A DNA stretch of 64,000 nucleotides. It comes from BOG-908 sp963850605 (lineage in GTDB: Bacteria > Pseudomonadota > Alphaproteobacteria > Acetobacterales > Acetobacteraceae). Position 1 is the first letter of the stretch; each line of letters starts with the position of its first letter. This document shows positions 7,959 to 16,914 of the stretch, in pieces. The stretch is from positions 372,001 to 436,000 of the forward strand of contig CAWKLX010000005.1 in NCBI GenBank assembly GCA_963850605.1. The letters are read 5' to 3'. The translations under genes and the position numbers were made by a program. The notes beneath the pieces were generated by a model that did not search any database, was not told where the DNA came from, and saw nothing but the letters and a program-made list of their open reading frames with translations.

Positions 7959-9740
7959 GTGGACACTGATTCTCCTCAGCCGGACACGCCAGCGCGGGCA
8001 TGGGCGCGCGCGTTGCGCAACATCGCCCCATTGTCCCGGCATGGATCGGCGACCCTTGCGGCGATGATAGATGATCGAGCGACGCTCTATGCAGATCGCC
8101 CAGCCTTCGTGCAGGCGGATGAGCAGATAACTTATCGCGAACTAGCGGCGCGCAAGAACCAGTATGCACGCTGGGCGCTGGCCCGCGGGATACGGCCTGG
8201 AGAGGTCGTCTGCATCATGATGCTGAATTGCGCCGACTACATCGCGTTGTGGCTGGGTCTGACGCAGGTCGGCGCCGTCGCGGCATTGATCAATACCGCT
8301 TTGACTGGTGACTCTCTTCTGCATGCTCTACAACTCTGCCCTACCGAGCACGTCGTAGCCGACGAGACTTGCGCGGCCGCGATTAATCGCATTCGTGGCA
8401 AGCTGCCTCGTGACGTGCGACTGTGGGCGGCTGGGGCAGCTATGGTCGGTGCCGGCTGGCAGATCCTCGACCCACGCGCCCTGCGAAGCGACGCGCTCGC
8501 AGGGCCTGAATCCGTAGCCGTCACGGGGTCGCAGCCAGCACTCTTGCTGTTTACGTCTGGCACAACGGGCCTGCCAAAGGCGGCGCCGCTTACCCACTAC
8601 CGCGTCCTCGAATGGTGCTTGTGGTTTGCGGGCCTGATGGGTGCTGGCCCACACGACCAACTCTACGACTGCCTGCCAATGTATCATGCGACTGGCGGAG
8701 TCGCCAGCTGCGGCGCAATGTTGCTGAGCGGTGGCGCGGTCGTCATCAGACGCAAGTTCAGCATGTCGATGTTCTGGGCAGATATCGAAGAGCAGGGCTG
8801 CACCATTTTCCTTTATATCGGCGAGCTGTGTCGTTACCTACTGCAGGCGAGACCGGTGACGAGTCCACCGCCCCCACACCGGCTGCGGCTGTGCTGCGGC
8901 AACGGCTTGCAGGCCGATATCTGGGTCCAGTTCCAGAAACGCTTTGCCATACCGCGCGTGCTGGAGTTCTACGCGTCCACCGAAGGCAACGTGTCGCTTT
9001 ACAATTGCGAGGCGCGGCCCGGTGCGCTGGGTCGTTTGCCGCCCTTTCTCGCGCATCGCTCACCGGTGTTGCTTGTGGCCTGCGATCCGGAAACGGGAGA
9101 CTTGCTGCGCGGGCAGGACGGGCTGTGTCAGCCGTGCCCGCCGGGGCTGCCGGGCGAAGCGCTTGGGCGCATCAGCACCACGGACGCGACCCACAGCTTC
9201 GAAGGTTATACCGATCCCGCCGCGACCGCCCGTAAAATCGCTCGCGATGTTTTGGCGTATGGGGATTCGTGGTTCCGGACGGGCGATTTGATGCGCAGGG
9301 ACGGCGACGGATATTATTACTTTGTGGATCGCCTGGGCGAAACCTTCCGCTGGAAAGGCGAGAACGTGGCCACCACGCAAGTGGCGCAAACGATTCTGGC
9401 GTGCCCAGGCATCACCGGAGCGGTCGTCTATCCGGTCCGGATACCGGGCCATGACGGGCGGGCCGGGATGGCCGCTATCACGGCCAACCCCGGCTTCGAC
9501 CTTGAGGTTTTGTCCGCGCACGTCGCGCGCGAGCTCCCGGCCTATGCGCAGCCCGTTTTTTTGCGCGTTTGCGAAACGCTCCAAACGACGGAGACCCACA
9601 AGCCCATCAAGTCGCGTCTGGCCGCTGAAGGGTTCGATATCGACGGGACCGTTTACCTGCGTGACCGCCCGACTGGTTCGTATATCGTGCTGGATAAGAA
9701 GGCCCGCGCTTTGGTCAGGTCAGAAAATCTTCTTTTCTGA
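7959..9740 (+). CDS. FATP-type long-chain acyl-CoA synthetase / AMP-dependent ligase
   Basis: Activates a carboxylic acid through an acyl-adenylate to its CoA thioester. The 593 residues carry the AMP-binding P-loop LLFTSGTTGLPKAAPLTH (about 190-207), LYDCLPMYHATGG, the FATP-type signature CCGNGLQADIWVQF followed by VLEFYASTEGN (about 330-350), WFRTGDLMRRDGDGYYYFVD and FRWKGENVATTQV near 465. That combination places it with bacterial relatives of fatty-acid transport proteins rather than FadD. The GTG start at 7959 has GGAG six bases upstream. It stands alone on the plus strand, divergent from the sugar transferase. It could serve general fatty-acid activation or supply an acyl group to the preceding accessory genes; the sequence cannot decide. 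Confidence 0.85.
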   Translation: MDTDSPQPDTPARAWARALRNIAPLSRHGSATLAAMIDDRATLYADRPAFVQADEQITYRELAARKNQYARWALARGIRPGEVVCIMMLNCADYIALWLGLTQVGAVAALINTALTGDSLLHALQLCPTEHVVADETCAAAINRIRGKLPRDVRLWAAGAAMVGAGWQILDPRALRSDALAGPESVAVTGSQPALLLFTSGTTGLPKAAPLTHYRVLEWCLWFAGLMGAGPHDQLYDCLPMYHATGGVASCGAMLLSGGAVVIRRKFSMSMFWADIEEQGCTIFLYIGELCRYLLQARPVTSPPPPHRLRLCCGNGLQADIWVQFQKRFAIPRVLEFYASTEGNVSLYNCEARPGALGRLPPFLAHRSPVLLVACDPETGDLLRGQDGLCQPCPPGLPGEALGRISTTDATHSFEGYTDPAATARKIARDVLAYGDSWFRTGDLMRRDGDGYYYFVDRLGETFRWKGENVATTQVAQTILACPGITGAVVYPVRIPGHDGRAGMAAITANPGFDLEVLSAHVARELPAYAQPVFLRVCETLQTTETHKPIKSRLAAEGFDIDGTVYLRDRPTGSYIVLDKKARALVRSENLLF

Positions 9741-9757
9741 GAAAGTGGGATGGACCT

Positions 9758-10138
9758 CTATCTCATATAGCCGGCGTCATGCGGGCGGTCGCGTAGGTCG
9801 GTGCCTTGTTCGCCGTCTTCTGGATCAGTATCCTCCAGGGCTTCATTGGCGAAACTCCGTTCACCGTGGTCCTGCATGGCTTCGTGTTCCAGCCTTCCGG
9901 CGGTTCGGTCCAGCACATACAGCGTCGGCAAGCCGCGGCGTTCGGCCTCAGCGGTGGCTTGCCGCACGGCATCTTCCAAGCCGCCCGTGTGAGTCCGTGT
10001 TTCCGGACGGCCATCCGCAAAGACCAGCTCGGTGACCGTGGCATTCGGGTTGTCTTCAGCGAGGCGGCGCAGAACAAGCGCGTATGTGCCGCCCACGGGA
10101 ACCGGATCGTGGGGGGCCAAGCGTTGAATTTGGGTCAT
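9758..10138 (-). CDS. Hypothetical protein, 126 residues
   Basis: Small soluble protein with no recognised family. It begins MTQIQRLAPHDPVPVGGTYA, has a helical middle (EDAVRQATAEAERRGL) followed by a strand (TLYVLDRTAG), and ends in an acidic, Asp/Glu/Gly-rich tail. An AAGGAG sequence lies about a dozen bases before the ATG and codon use looks like the neighbours, which supports it as real. It converges on the acyl-CoA synthetase with 17 bases between stops, and is divergent from the aquaporin gene. No signal peptide or membrane segment. Confidence 0.6.
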   Translation of the reverse strand: MTQIQRLAPHDPVPVGGTYALVLRRLAEDNPNATVTELVFADGRPETRTHTGGLEDAVRQATAEAERRGLPTLYVLDRTAGRLEHEAMQDHGERSFANEALEDTDPEDGEQGTDLRDRPHDAGYMR

Positions 10139-10330
10139 GGTCGAAAACTCTCCTTCGCAATGGGAACGGTGCGGGAGGGCCTTGGTTCACGGCAGGTCCG
10201 CAGCTGAGACGCCCAATATGGACTAGTTGTGGACGGTTACCGCCGCTTGGCCCAGGCGGAGCTGGCCCGCGGACTTGTTGACGACGCATCCGAAGCTAAG
10301 ATCTTTACTTCTCTCTGTTTGGAAAAGAGT
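10139..10330. other. Intergenic region upstream of aquaporin, left part
   Basis: Non-coding stretch that must hold the promoter of the 126-residue hypothetical gene. I see no ORF with plausible codon use and no clear operator. An AT-rich block begins near 10296 and leads into a degenerate copy of the dispersed hairpin repeat. Confidence 0.4.
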
Positions 10331-10376
10331 GTTCTTTCTTGAAGAAGAGAAGAAAAAAATTTTGTTTATTTGGCCA
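10331..10376. repeat. Dispersed AT-rich hairpin repeat, copy A (degenerate half)
   Basis: Contains an imperfect inverted repeat of the form GTTCTTTCTT-GA-AGAAGAGAAG followed by an A-run and TTTTG. It resembles the single arm of the complete copies near 42.2, 48.0 and 54.9 kb. It lies alone about 150 bases upstream of the aquaporin start. Confidence 0.55.
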
Positions 10377-10520
10377 TAGTCGAGGTAAGTTCTCCACGAG
10401 CTTTCTTCCTACCGAATTGGCGAATCCACCTTTCTATTCGGGCACGGTAGTCCGGACGTAGACGTTGCTGACAGCACCTCTTCGTGTCATGGCATGGATG
10501 CCTGGATTGTGAGGTGTGTC

Positions 10521-11237
10521 ATGCCCGTCACCATGCTGAACCGTCTCGCGGCCGAGTTCCTTGGAACATTCTGGCTGGTCTTCGGCGGGTGCGGCAGCGC
10601 GGTGCTGGCCGCCGCTTTTCCGGCGCTGGGCATCGGCTTCGTCGGCGTGTCGCTGGCCTTCGGGCTGACGGTGCTAACGATGGCTTATGGCGTCGGCTAT
10701 TTATCCGGCGCGCATTTCAACCCGGCTATCACCATAGGGCTTGCTGCCGCGGGCCGGTTTCCTGCGCGTGACGTCGCATTCTACGTAGTGGCCCAAGTGC
10801 TGGCGGCAGTCGCAGCTGCTGCCGTCCTGTATGTCATCGCTTCCGGGAAGCCCGGTTTTTCACTCGGCGGGTTCGCATCGAACGGCTACGGCGATCTCAG
10901 CCCCGGCAAATTCAGCCTCCTGTCTTGTCTGGTGTGCGAAATAGTCTGTGCGTTTTTCTTTCTGATGGTCATTTTCGGGGTGAAGTCGTCTCGCGTGCCG
11001 GACGGGTTTGGGCCGATCCCCATCGGGTTCGCGTTGACGCTGATACATCTCATTTCAATCCCGGTCACCAACACCTCAGTCAACCCCGCGCGCAGCACCG
11101 GCCAGGCGATCTTCGCGGGCGGACCGTATCTGGGGCAGTTGTGGCTGTTCTGGGTGGCGCCGATCGCAGGCGCCGTGCTGGCGGCCATCGTGACCCGGGC
11201 GTTGCATCGGCCCGAGGATCCCCCGACAACAGCGTAG
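10521..11237 (+). CDS. aqpZ: Aquaporin Z-type water channel
   Basis: Inner-membrane water channel. Both pore half-helix motifs are intact: SGAHFNPAITIG near residue 60 and TNTSVNPARSTG near 180. The selectivity-filter arginine follows the second NPA (NPARS). Six hydrophobic helices are evident. The N-terminus MLNRLAAEFLGTFWLVFGGCGSAVLA is nearly the AqpZ consensus apart from the first residues. I place the start at the ATG at 10521 (MPVTMLNRLAAEF), which has GAGGTG upstream; ATG 10533 is the alternative. 238 residues, normal for the family. Stands alone, downstream of an AT-rich repeat copy. Confidence 0.93.
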   Translation: MPVTMLNRLAAEFLGTFWLVFGGCGSAVLAAAFPALGIGFVGVSLAFGLTVLTMAYGVGYLSGAHFNPAITIGLAAAGRFPARDVAFYVVAQVLAAVAAAAVLYVIASGKPGFSLGGFASNGYGDLSPGKFSLLSCLVCEIVCAFFFLMVIFGVKSSRVPDGFGPIPIGFALTLIHLISIPVTNTSVNPARSTGQAIFAGGPYLGQLWLFWVAPIAGAVLAAIVTRALHRPEDPPTTA

Positions 11238-11299
11238 CATCATTTTTGCAAACGAGTTGTCGACGTTACCCTTTGCGGAGGAACATAACGGGCCGCACT

Positions 11300-11660
11300 C
11301 TGGGATGTCTTGAGCCGTAGCAGATGCGCCCGTGCAGGGCCAAACCCGTGTTATTCAGTGCCTGCTATAGGTCAGGTGGGTTCTTGTCGCGGGCGAAGGT
11401 GACGATGTTGACTGTGTCACGCCGTGGAAGAACTACCGGTAACGCGGCAGTAGCTGATGTTGGTCTTGCCTTTGCCGCAACACGCATGGATCAGGAACAC
11501 CACATCGGTCACCGGCATGCCTTCGTAGAAACCTCGAAACTGTCAATGCGGGCCGGACCCAGGCCGGTATTGCGGATCGAAAGCGTAATATCGTCGCGCG
11601 TGTGCGGACCGTTCGTGTTCCTCGTATCGAAACCAATGTTCGGCCAGGCTTAGCGGCAGT
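11300..11660 (-). pseudogene. Decayed gene remnant, hypothetical protein
   Basis: This stretch downstream of putA looks empty in any single frame. On the minus strand, however, consecutive protein-like pieces appear in different frames: DDITLSIRNTGLGPARIDSF, then GMPVTDVVFLIHACCGKGK, then RDTVNIVTFARDKNPPDL, then after a stop LNNTGLALHGRICYGS. Together they read like the C-terminal part of an Acetobacteraceae-style hypothetical protein, as I recall the pattern. At least two frame changes in opposite directions and an in-frame TAG separate the pieces, so this is decay rather than one sequencing slip. The rest of 11238-11726 shows nothing else. Confidence 0.45.
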
Positions 11661-11726
11661 GTTGTCCGCCAGACTGTGACCCGTGTTGTGATGCAGATGC
11701 GGCTCGACCTCGGGTGCTTCCAGCAT

Positions 11727-14700
11727 TCATTCCTCCGCCGCGAGCAATGCCGCGTTTCCCCCGGCAGCGGCCGTGTTGACCGAAACCGTCTGCTCAATCC
11801 CAAACCGACGCAGATAATCCGGCCCGCCCGCCTTCGGCCCAGTGCCCGACATGCCCGATCCACCAAACGGCTGCACGCCGACCACCGCCCCAATCATGTT
11901 GCGATTAACGTAGATGTTGCCCGTGGACAGGCGCCGCGCAATGCGTTCAGCGGCTGCATCGATGCGCGTGTGAATACCCAACGTCAGGCCGTAGCCCGTA
12001 GCGTCCAGCGCGTCCAGCAAAGCGTCCTGCTCGGAGGCGCGATATCGGACGACGTGCAGAATCGGGCCAAAGATCTCGGAAGCAAGATCGCGCGGGTGGT
12101 CTAGCTCGAAAATGTGGGGAGCGACAAAAAAACCAGGCGATGGTGCCTCGCCAGCGTAGTGCGTGCGCGCCGTCGCTTTCATGCGCGCGATGTGGTCCAG
12201 CAAGCGCGCCTGCGCGTCGGCATCGACCACGGGGCCGATATGCACGCTCGGGTCGCGCGGGTCGCCGAGCTTGAGTTCGCGCGCCGCGCCGGCCAGCATG
12301 GCAATGATGCGGTCGGCTACATCCTCCTGCACGCACAATAGCCGCAATGCCGAACACCGTTGGCCGGCACTGCGGAAAGCGCTCATCACCGCGTCATCTA
12401 CCACCTGTTCCGGCAATGCCGTGGCATCGACGATCATGGCGTTGATGCCGCCGGTTTCGGCGATCAGCGGCACGATCGGGCCGTTCTTCGCCGCCAGCGT
12501 GCGGTTGATGGCCCACGCAACCGGCGTTGATCCGGTGAACGCTACACCCGCCACTGCTGTGTGCGCGGCCAGGCGCGCACCGATCGACCCGTCGCCGGTG
12601 ACCAGATGCAGCGCCTCCTCGGGGATGCCGGATTGATGCAGCAGGCGCACCGCTTCGGCTGCGATCAGCGGCGTCTGTTCGGCCGGTTTGCCGACGACGC
12701 TGTTGCCGGCAGCAAGGGCTGCGCCTACCTGACCCAGGAAAATGGCGAGCGGGAAGTTCCATGGCGATATACACAGCCAGGGACCGCGCCCGCGATACCG
12801 CAATACGTTGCGTTCGCCGGTGGGGCCGGGAAGCGTCTCGCCTGCGCCGAACAGCAGTCGAGACTGTGCCGCGTAGTAGCGCAGGAAATCGACCGCCTCA
12901 CGGATTTCTGCGACGCCGTCATCGAGTGTCTTGCCGCCCTCCTCTGCGAGAAGATATAAAAGGCGGCCTCGATGGCACTCAAGCGCATCGGCAGCGCGTT
13001 CCAGGGCGGACGCGCGTTTTTCCACGGGTGTGCGTTGCCATGCGTGAAATCCGGCAACCGCCGCGCGCATGGCCTCGTCGGCCAAATCGGGCGTGGCGTC
13101 GGCTACTTGCCCCAGAGCGCGAAGGCCGTCCACGGGCGAGAGTGCGGGGCGCACTACACCGGTCCGCACGACCCCTTCGATCACCGGCGCGGCGCTGGCT
13201 GGTTCCTCGTGCTCGGCCACCTCATCCAGCAGCGCTTGCAGCGTTGCGGCATGACCGAACTCGGCGCCCGACGAATTCTTGCGCCCGTCCCCGAACAGGT
13301 TGGCCGGCCGCGGCAATGATGCGTTACGGGCCCGAGACGGCGTGCCGATGATGCTGGCGGGGCGTTTCAGAAGCGTCTCGACAGGCACGTCGGCATCCGC
13401 GGCCACCGACACGAACGAGGAATTCGCCCCATTTTCCAGCAGGCGACGCACCAGATAGGCCAGCAGGTCGCGGTGCACGCCCACCGGAGCATAAGTGCGC
13501 ACGCCGATACCGGGATGGTCGGCCAGCAGCGCCGCATACAGCGCGTCGCCCATGCCGTGCAGGCGCTGAAACTCGTAGCCGTCCGTATTGCCGGCGCGCT
13601 CGATGACGCTGGCCACCGTCAGTGCATTGTGCGTGGCGAATTGCGGGTAGATGCGCGGTCGCTGTGCCAGCAGGCGCTCGGCGCAAGCCATGTAGCTGAG
13701 GTCGGTCATCGGCTTGCGCGTAAAAACCGGATAGTCATCCAGCCCGCGTTCCTGCGCACGCTTGATCTCAGTGTCCCAATAAGCGCCCTTCACCAACCGC
13801 ACCATGAACCGCCGGTCGAGCGAGAGCGCCAGCTCGCCGACCCAGTCGATCACCTCCCGCGCGCGCTTGCCATAGGACTGCACGGCCAGGCCGAACCCGT
13901 CCCACCCGGCGAGCTGGCGGTCCGCAGCCACGGCGGCGATCACGTCGAGCGACAGCTCCAGCCGGTCGGCTTCCTCGGCGTCAACGGTAAAATTCAGTCC
14001 GCGAATGGCGGCGGCCCGGGCCAGCAGGCGCACGCGGGGCACCAGCTCATCCATGATCCGGGCGCGGGACACCGCCTCGTAGCGCGGGTGCAGCGCCGAT
14101 AATTTCACCGAAATGCCTGGCCGGTCGGGCAGCGGCTTGTTGCCGGCTGCGCGGCCTATCGCCTCGATGGAGTCGGCGTAGCTCTGTTGATAGTGCGCTG
14201 CGTCTTCGGCGGTGCGGGCGCCCTCCCCCAGCATATCGAAACTGTATCGAAAGACCTTTCCGCCGCGCGAGTTGGCGCGGGACAAGGCCTCGTCGATGGT
14301 TTGGCCCAGCACGAAATGATTGCCCATCACCCGCATCGCCTGTCTCAGCGCGCCGCGCACGGTGGGCAGCCCCAGACGACGAACCACGCCGCGCAGAATC
14401 CCCTCGGGTGTGTCGGCGGGGCCGATGAGGCGGGCGGACAGGCCAAGCGCCCAGGCGGACGCCCCGACCAGCAACGTGTCCGGGCGTTCCCCGTCCCCGC
14501 TTTTGGCGTGGGTGTTGGCGAAGCCGCCCTGCCCCAGCTTGTCCTCGATCAGCCGGTCGGCGGTGGCGTCGTCCGGCACACGCAGCAGGCCCTCCGCCAA
14601 TACCATCAGGGCCAAGCCCTCGGGCGTGGACAGCGAGTATTCGCGCAGCAGGGCCTCAATTCCACCAATGCCGGTTGCCGCCGCACGTATGGCGCCGATC

Positions 14701-14855
14701 AGCCGCCGCGCCTGCGTATCGACCTGTGCCTCGCGCGCGGGCGACAGGGCGGCGGCGGCAAAGAATTCCTGAGCCATCGCCACATCGTCCGGTGCGTAGG
14801 CCGGCCTGAACGGGAGGGGCACGCGGATTGCGGTCGTTTGCAGCGCGGCGCTCAT
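11727..14855 (-). CDS. putA: Bifunctional proline dehydrogenase / pyrroline-5-carboxylate dehydrogenase
   Basis: Oxidises proline to glutamate in two steps: an FAD proline dehydrogenase (roughly residues 90-480) feeding a NAD-dependent aldehyde dehydrogenase (roughly 560-1030). Seen: FTVDAEEADRLELSLDV and LVKGAYWDTEIKRAQERGL in the first domain; SPWNFPLAIFLGQVGAALAA, IAETGGINAMIVD with the general-base Glu, and catalytic Cys834 in RSAGQRCSALRL in the second. 1042 residues, matching the short PutA class without the N-terminal ribbon-helix-helix DNA-binding domain, so it should not repress its own gene. Its ATG overlaps the stop of the upstream hydrolase gene by four bases (ATGA), implying translational coupling. 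An ornithine cyclodeaminase family gene, which could supply proline, lies about 8 kb away. Confidence 0.96.
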   Translation of the reverse strand: MSAALQTTAIRVPLPFRPAYAPDDVAMAQEFFAAAALSPAREAQVDTQARRLIGAIRAAATGIGGIEALLREYSLSTPEGLALMVLAEGLLRVPDDATADRLIEDKLGQGGFANTHAKSGDGERPDTLLVGASAWALGLSARLIGPADTPEGILRGVVRRLGLPTVRGALRQAMRVMGNHFVLGQTIDEALSRANSRGGKVFRYSFDMLGEGARTAEDAAHYQQSYADSIEAIGRAAGNKPLPDRPGISVKLSALHPRYEAVSRARIMDELVPRVRLLARAAAIRGLNFTVDAEEADRLELSLDVIAAVAADRQLAGWDGFGLAVQSYGKRAREVIDWVGELALSLDRRFMVRLVKGAYWDTEIKRAQERGLDDYPVFTRKPMTDLSYMACAERLLAQRPRIYPQFATHNALTVASVIERAGNTDGYEFQRLHGMGDALYAALLADHPGIGVRTYAPVGVHRDLLAYLVRRLLENGANSSFVSVAADADVPVETLLKRPASIIGTPSRARNASLPRPANLFGDGRKNSSGAEFGHAATLQALLDEVAEHEEPASAAPVIEGVVRTGVVRPALSPVDGLRALGQVADATPDLADEAMRAAVAGFHAWQRTPVEKRASALERAADALECHRGRLLYLLAEEGGKTLDDGVAEIREAVDFLRYYAAQSRLLFGAGETLPGPTGERNVLRYRGRGPWLCISPWNFPLAIFLGQVGAALAAGNSVVGKPAEQTPLIAAEAVRLLHQSGIPEEALHLVTGDGSIGARLAAHTAVAGVAFTGSTPVAWAINRTLAAKNGPIVPLIAETGGINAMIVDATALPEQVVDDAVMSAFRSAGQRCSALRLLCVQEDVADRIIAMLAGAARELKLGDPRDPSVHIGPVVDADAQARLLDHIARMKATARTHYAGEAPSPGFFVAPHIFELDHPRDLASEIFGPILHVVRYRASEQDALLDALDATGYGLTLGIHTRIDAAAERIARRLSTGNIYVNRNMIGAVVGVQPFGGSGMSGTGPKAGGPDYLRRFGIEQTVSVNTAAAGGNAALLAAEE

Positions 14856-15817
14856 GACCAGTCACCCAGCTGGTCGAGGAATTGGATCAGTGCGGCATTG
14901 ACCTCCGCCGGCCGCTCCTGCTGCACCCAATGGCCCGCGCCGGACAAGCTGATTTCGGCCCGCAGGTCGGCGCATTTTTCGCGCAGATTTTCGAGCTGTC
15001 CCGGCAGCATGGCCAGCACCATCTCCCGGTCGCCGGCCAGGAAGCCGGCAGGCTGGCGGATGACGTTGTCGCCATAGGCGCGCGCATCGGCGGCGTTCTG
15101 CGGGAAATTTCGATACCAGTTCAATGGTCCCCGGAATCCGCCACGCGCAAAGGCGGCTGCATAGGCGTGTAGCTCCTGATCCGTCATGAAGGGCAGGGGG
15201 CCGGGAGGCGGCTCGTCCAGGCTGTCCATCATGCTGCTGTCACGCGGCACGTGCCGGCGACTGCGATGCTCCACACCATCATAGCTGCCCATGTAAAAGA
15301 CCTTTTTCAGGGCACGCTCCCAACCGTAATTGGCGAATTCCTGCTCGGCTACGTCCGGTGTCTGGAAATAGCGCATGTAGAAGAACTGGTCCGGGTATCG
15401 CTTCTCGATGATGTCGAAAAACGGGATCGGTGGTGGGCCGCTATGCGGGACACTCAGGCAGAATACGCCCGCCACACGGTCCGGAAATCGCAGCGCGCAA
15501 CGCCAGGCCGCCGGCGCTCCCCAATCGTGCCCTACCGCCACCCAATGGGCCGCATTCAAAGCGCCGGCCACGGCCTGCATATCGTCGGCGATCGTGTCCA
15601 ACGTGTATGCCCCCGGCGAATTCGGCTTGTCGCTGTCGCCATAGCCACGCATGTCCGGCACCGCCACGCGATAGCCCGCCTGGACCAGCGCGGGGATTTG
15701 GTGCCGCCAGGATAGGCCCAGTTCCGGCCAACCATGCATCAGGATGACGAGCGGTCCTGTCCCCTCTACGCGCACGGACAAGCTTACACTCCCCGACAAT
15801 ATGCGTTGATGCGCCAT
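14852..15817 (-). CDS. Alpha/beta hydrolase, epoxide-hydrolase-like
   Basis: A 321-residue alpha/beta hydrolase. The oxyanion motif HGWPELGLSWRHQ is near residue 27, the nucleophile elbow GHDWGAPAAW has an aspartate as in epoxide hydrolases and haloalkane dehalogenases, and the C-terminal histidine lies in AGHWVQQERP. Tyrosines in the cap region (FFYMRYFQ and LNWYRN) match the pair that polarises an epoxide. Start: ATG of MAHQRILSGSV; the frame extends 28 codons upstream without similarity. Coupled to putA by a four-base overlap, an unusual partner, so a link to proline or P5C chemistry is possible but only suggested by position. Soluble, no signal peptide. Confidence 0.82.
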   Translation of the reverse strand: MAHQRILSGSVSLSVRVEGTGPLVILMHGWPELGLSWRHQIPALVQAGYRVAVPDMRGYGDSDKPNSPGAYTLDTIADDMQAVAGALNAAHWVAVGHDWGAPAAWRCALRFPDRVAGVFCLSVPHSGPPPIPFFDIIEKRYPDQFFYMRYFQTPDVAEQEFANYGWERALKKVFYMGSYDGVEHRSRRHVPRDSSMMDSLDEPPPGPLPFMTDQELHAYAAAFARGGFRGPLNWYRNFPQNAADARAYGDNVIRQPAGFLAGDREMVLAMLPGQLENLREKCADLRAEISLSGAGHWVQQERPAEVNAALIQFLDQLGDWS

Positions 15818-15987
15818 ACGGTTCTGGCCTCCGATACTCCGTCCATCGCAACACCGAAGCCCAGACATGACAAGGCTGACGGTCGACCATCGCTCGTACA
15901 AAAAAAGACACGAACTTGTGTCAAATTATAGTTGACGGTGGAGGTTCCCGACGCGTAAAGCGGCGCGAGTTTGAAAGGCTAGACATT

Positions 15988-16758
15988 ATGAACGCATTGC
16001 GTCGCCTGATCCTGGTTTCAACGTCGTCGCTCGCCACCCTCGTCGTTCTGCCTGCGATGGCCGACCCGTTTACTGTCACTTACGAGAATGCAGGCGTTCA
16101 AAACACAACATCCGCCTTCAGCTACATGGGCGTGGAGAATTTTAACGAGCGGCCGACCGGCTCCGGCGAGTCGTTCACCACCGCCTATGGCACGACGCCC
16201 GCGTCCGCCTACCAGCTTTCAGGCACATATAGCGGCGTGCAGGTGAATTCCGCCGATCAATACGGCGGCGCCGGCGGGTCCGGAAACTACGCGACCACCT
16301 TTAGTTCGGCGGGCTATTCGTTGGATCTGACCGCAACAAATACTGTCACTGGCCAGGCTGCTCCGATCAACTACTTTGGATTTTGGCTGTCGGCGCTGGA
16401 TGCCGGCAACCAGGTTTCGTTCTATAACAACACCACCCTGGTCTACAGCTTCTCCCCGACCCAGGTGCAGTCGCTCTTGAATAACCAAAGCGGCTATCTG
16501 GGCAACCCGAATGCGCCCTACAAAGGGCAGAATAGCGGGCAACAATATGTGTTCCTGAATTTTTACGACACACTTGGATCGTTCAACAAAATCGTCTTCT
16601 CCGAATCGCCGCAGGTTGGCGGCTATGAGAGCGATAACCAGACGATCGGCTACTACACCAGCCAGACTGGAACCAACGTACCGGAACCGGCAAGCTTCGC
16701 TCTGGTCGCCTCGGCACTGGCAGGATTGGCCTTCGTGCGTCAACGCGCCAAGGCCTAG
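15988..16758 (+). CDS. PEP-CTERM sorting-signal exported protein
   Basis: A 256-residue exported protein. It begins with a signal peptide (MNALRRLILVSTSSLATLVV, cleavage after PAMA) and ends with a PEP-CTERM tail: VPEPASFALVASALAGLAF followed by basic residues RQRAKA. Such tails are recognised by an exosortase that processes the protein on its way to the surface matrix. The middle is rich in Asn, Gly, Ser, Thr and Tyr, as in many matrix-associated PEP-CTERM proteins. ATG 15988 has GAAAGG upstream; the frame before it is not protein-like. No exosortase or other PEP-CTERM gene is present in the window. Divergent from the hydrolase-putA operon. Confidence 0.85.
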   Translation: MNALRRLILVSTSSLATLVVLPAMADPFTVTYENAGVQNTTSAFSYMGVENFNERPTGSGESFTTAYGTTPASAYQLSGTYSGVQVNSADQYGGAGGSGNYATTFSSAGYSLDLTATNTVTGQAAPINYFGFWLSALDAGNQVSFYNNTTLVYSFSPTQVQSLLNNQSGYLGNPNAPYKGQNSGQQYVFLNFYDTLGSFNKIVFSESPQVGGYESDNQTIGYYTSQTGTNVPEPASFALVASALAGLAFVRQRAKA

Positions 16759-16914
16759 GACCGGTGTCAACGGCACCTCTGGGGCAGGCTGAGCGACTCA
16801 GGTATGCCCTAGCTAGATAGTAGGACGGACGGAGGTAGGGTGCCGGCACGCCTTCGCAGTTGCGGTAAAGCCGGATAGGCCTCAGAACACCCGGCCATCT
16901 CAAACGAGCACGCC

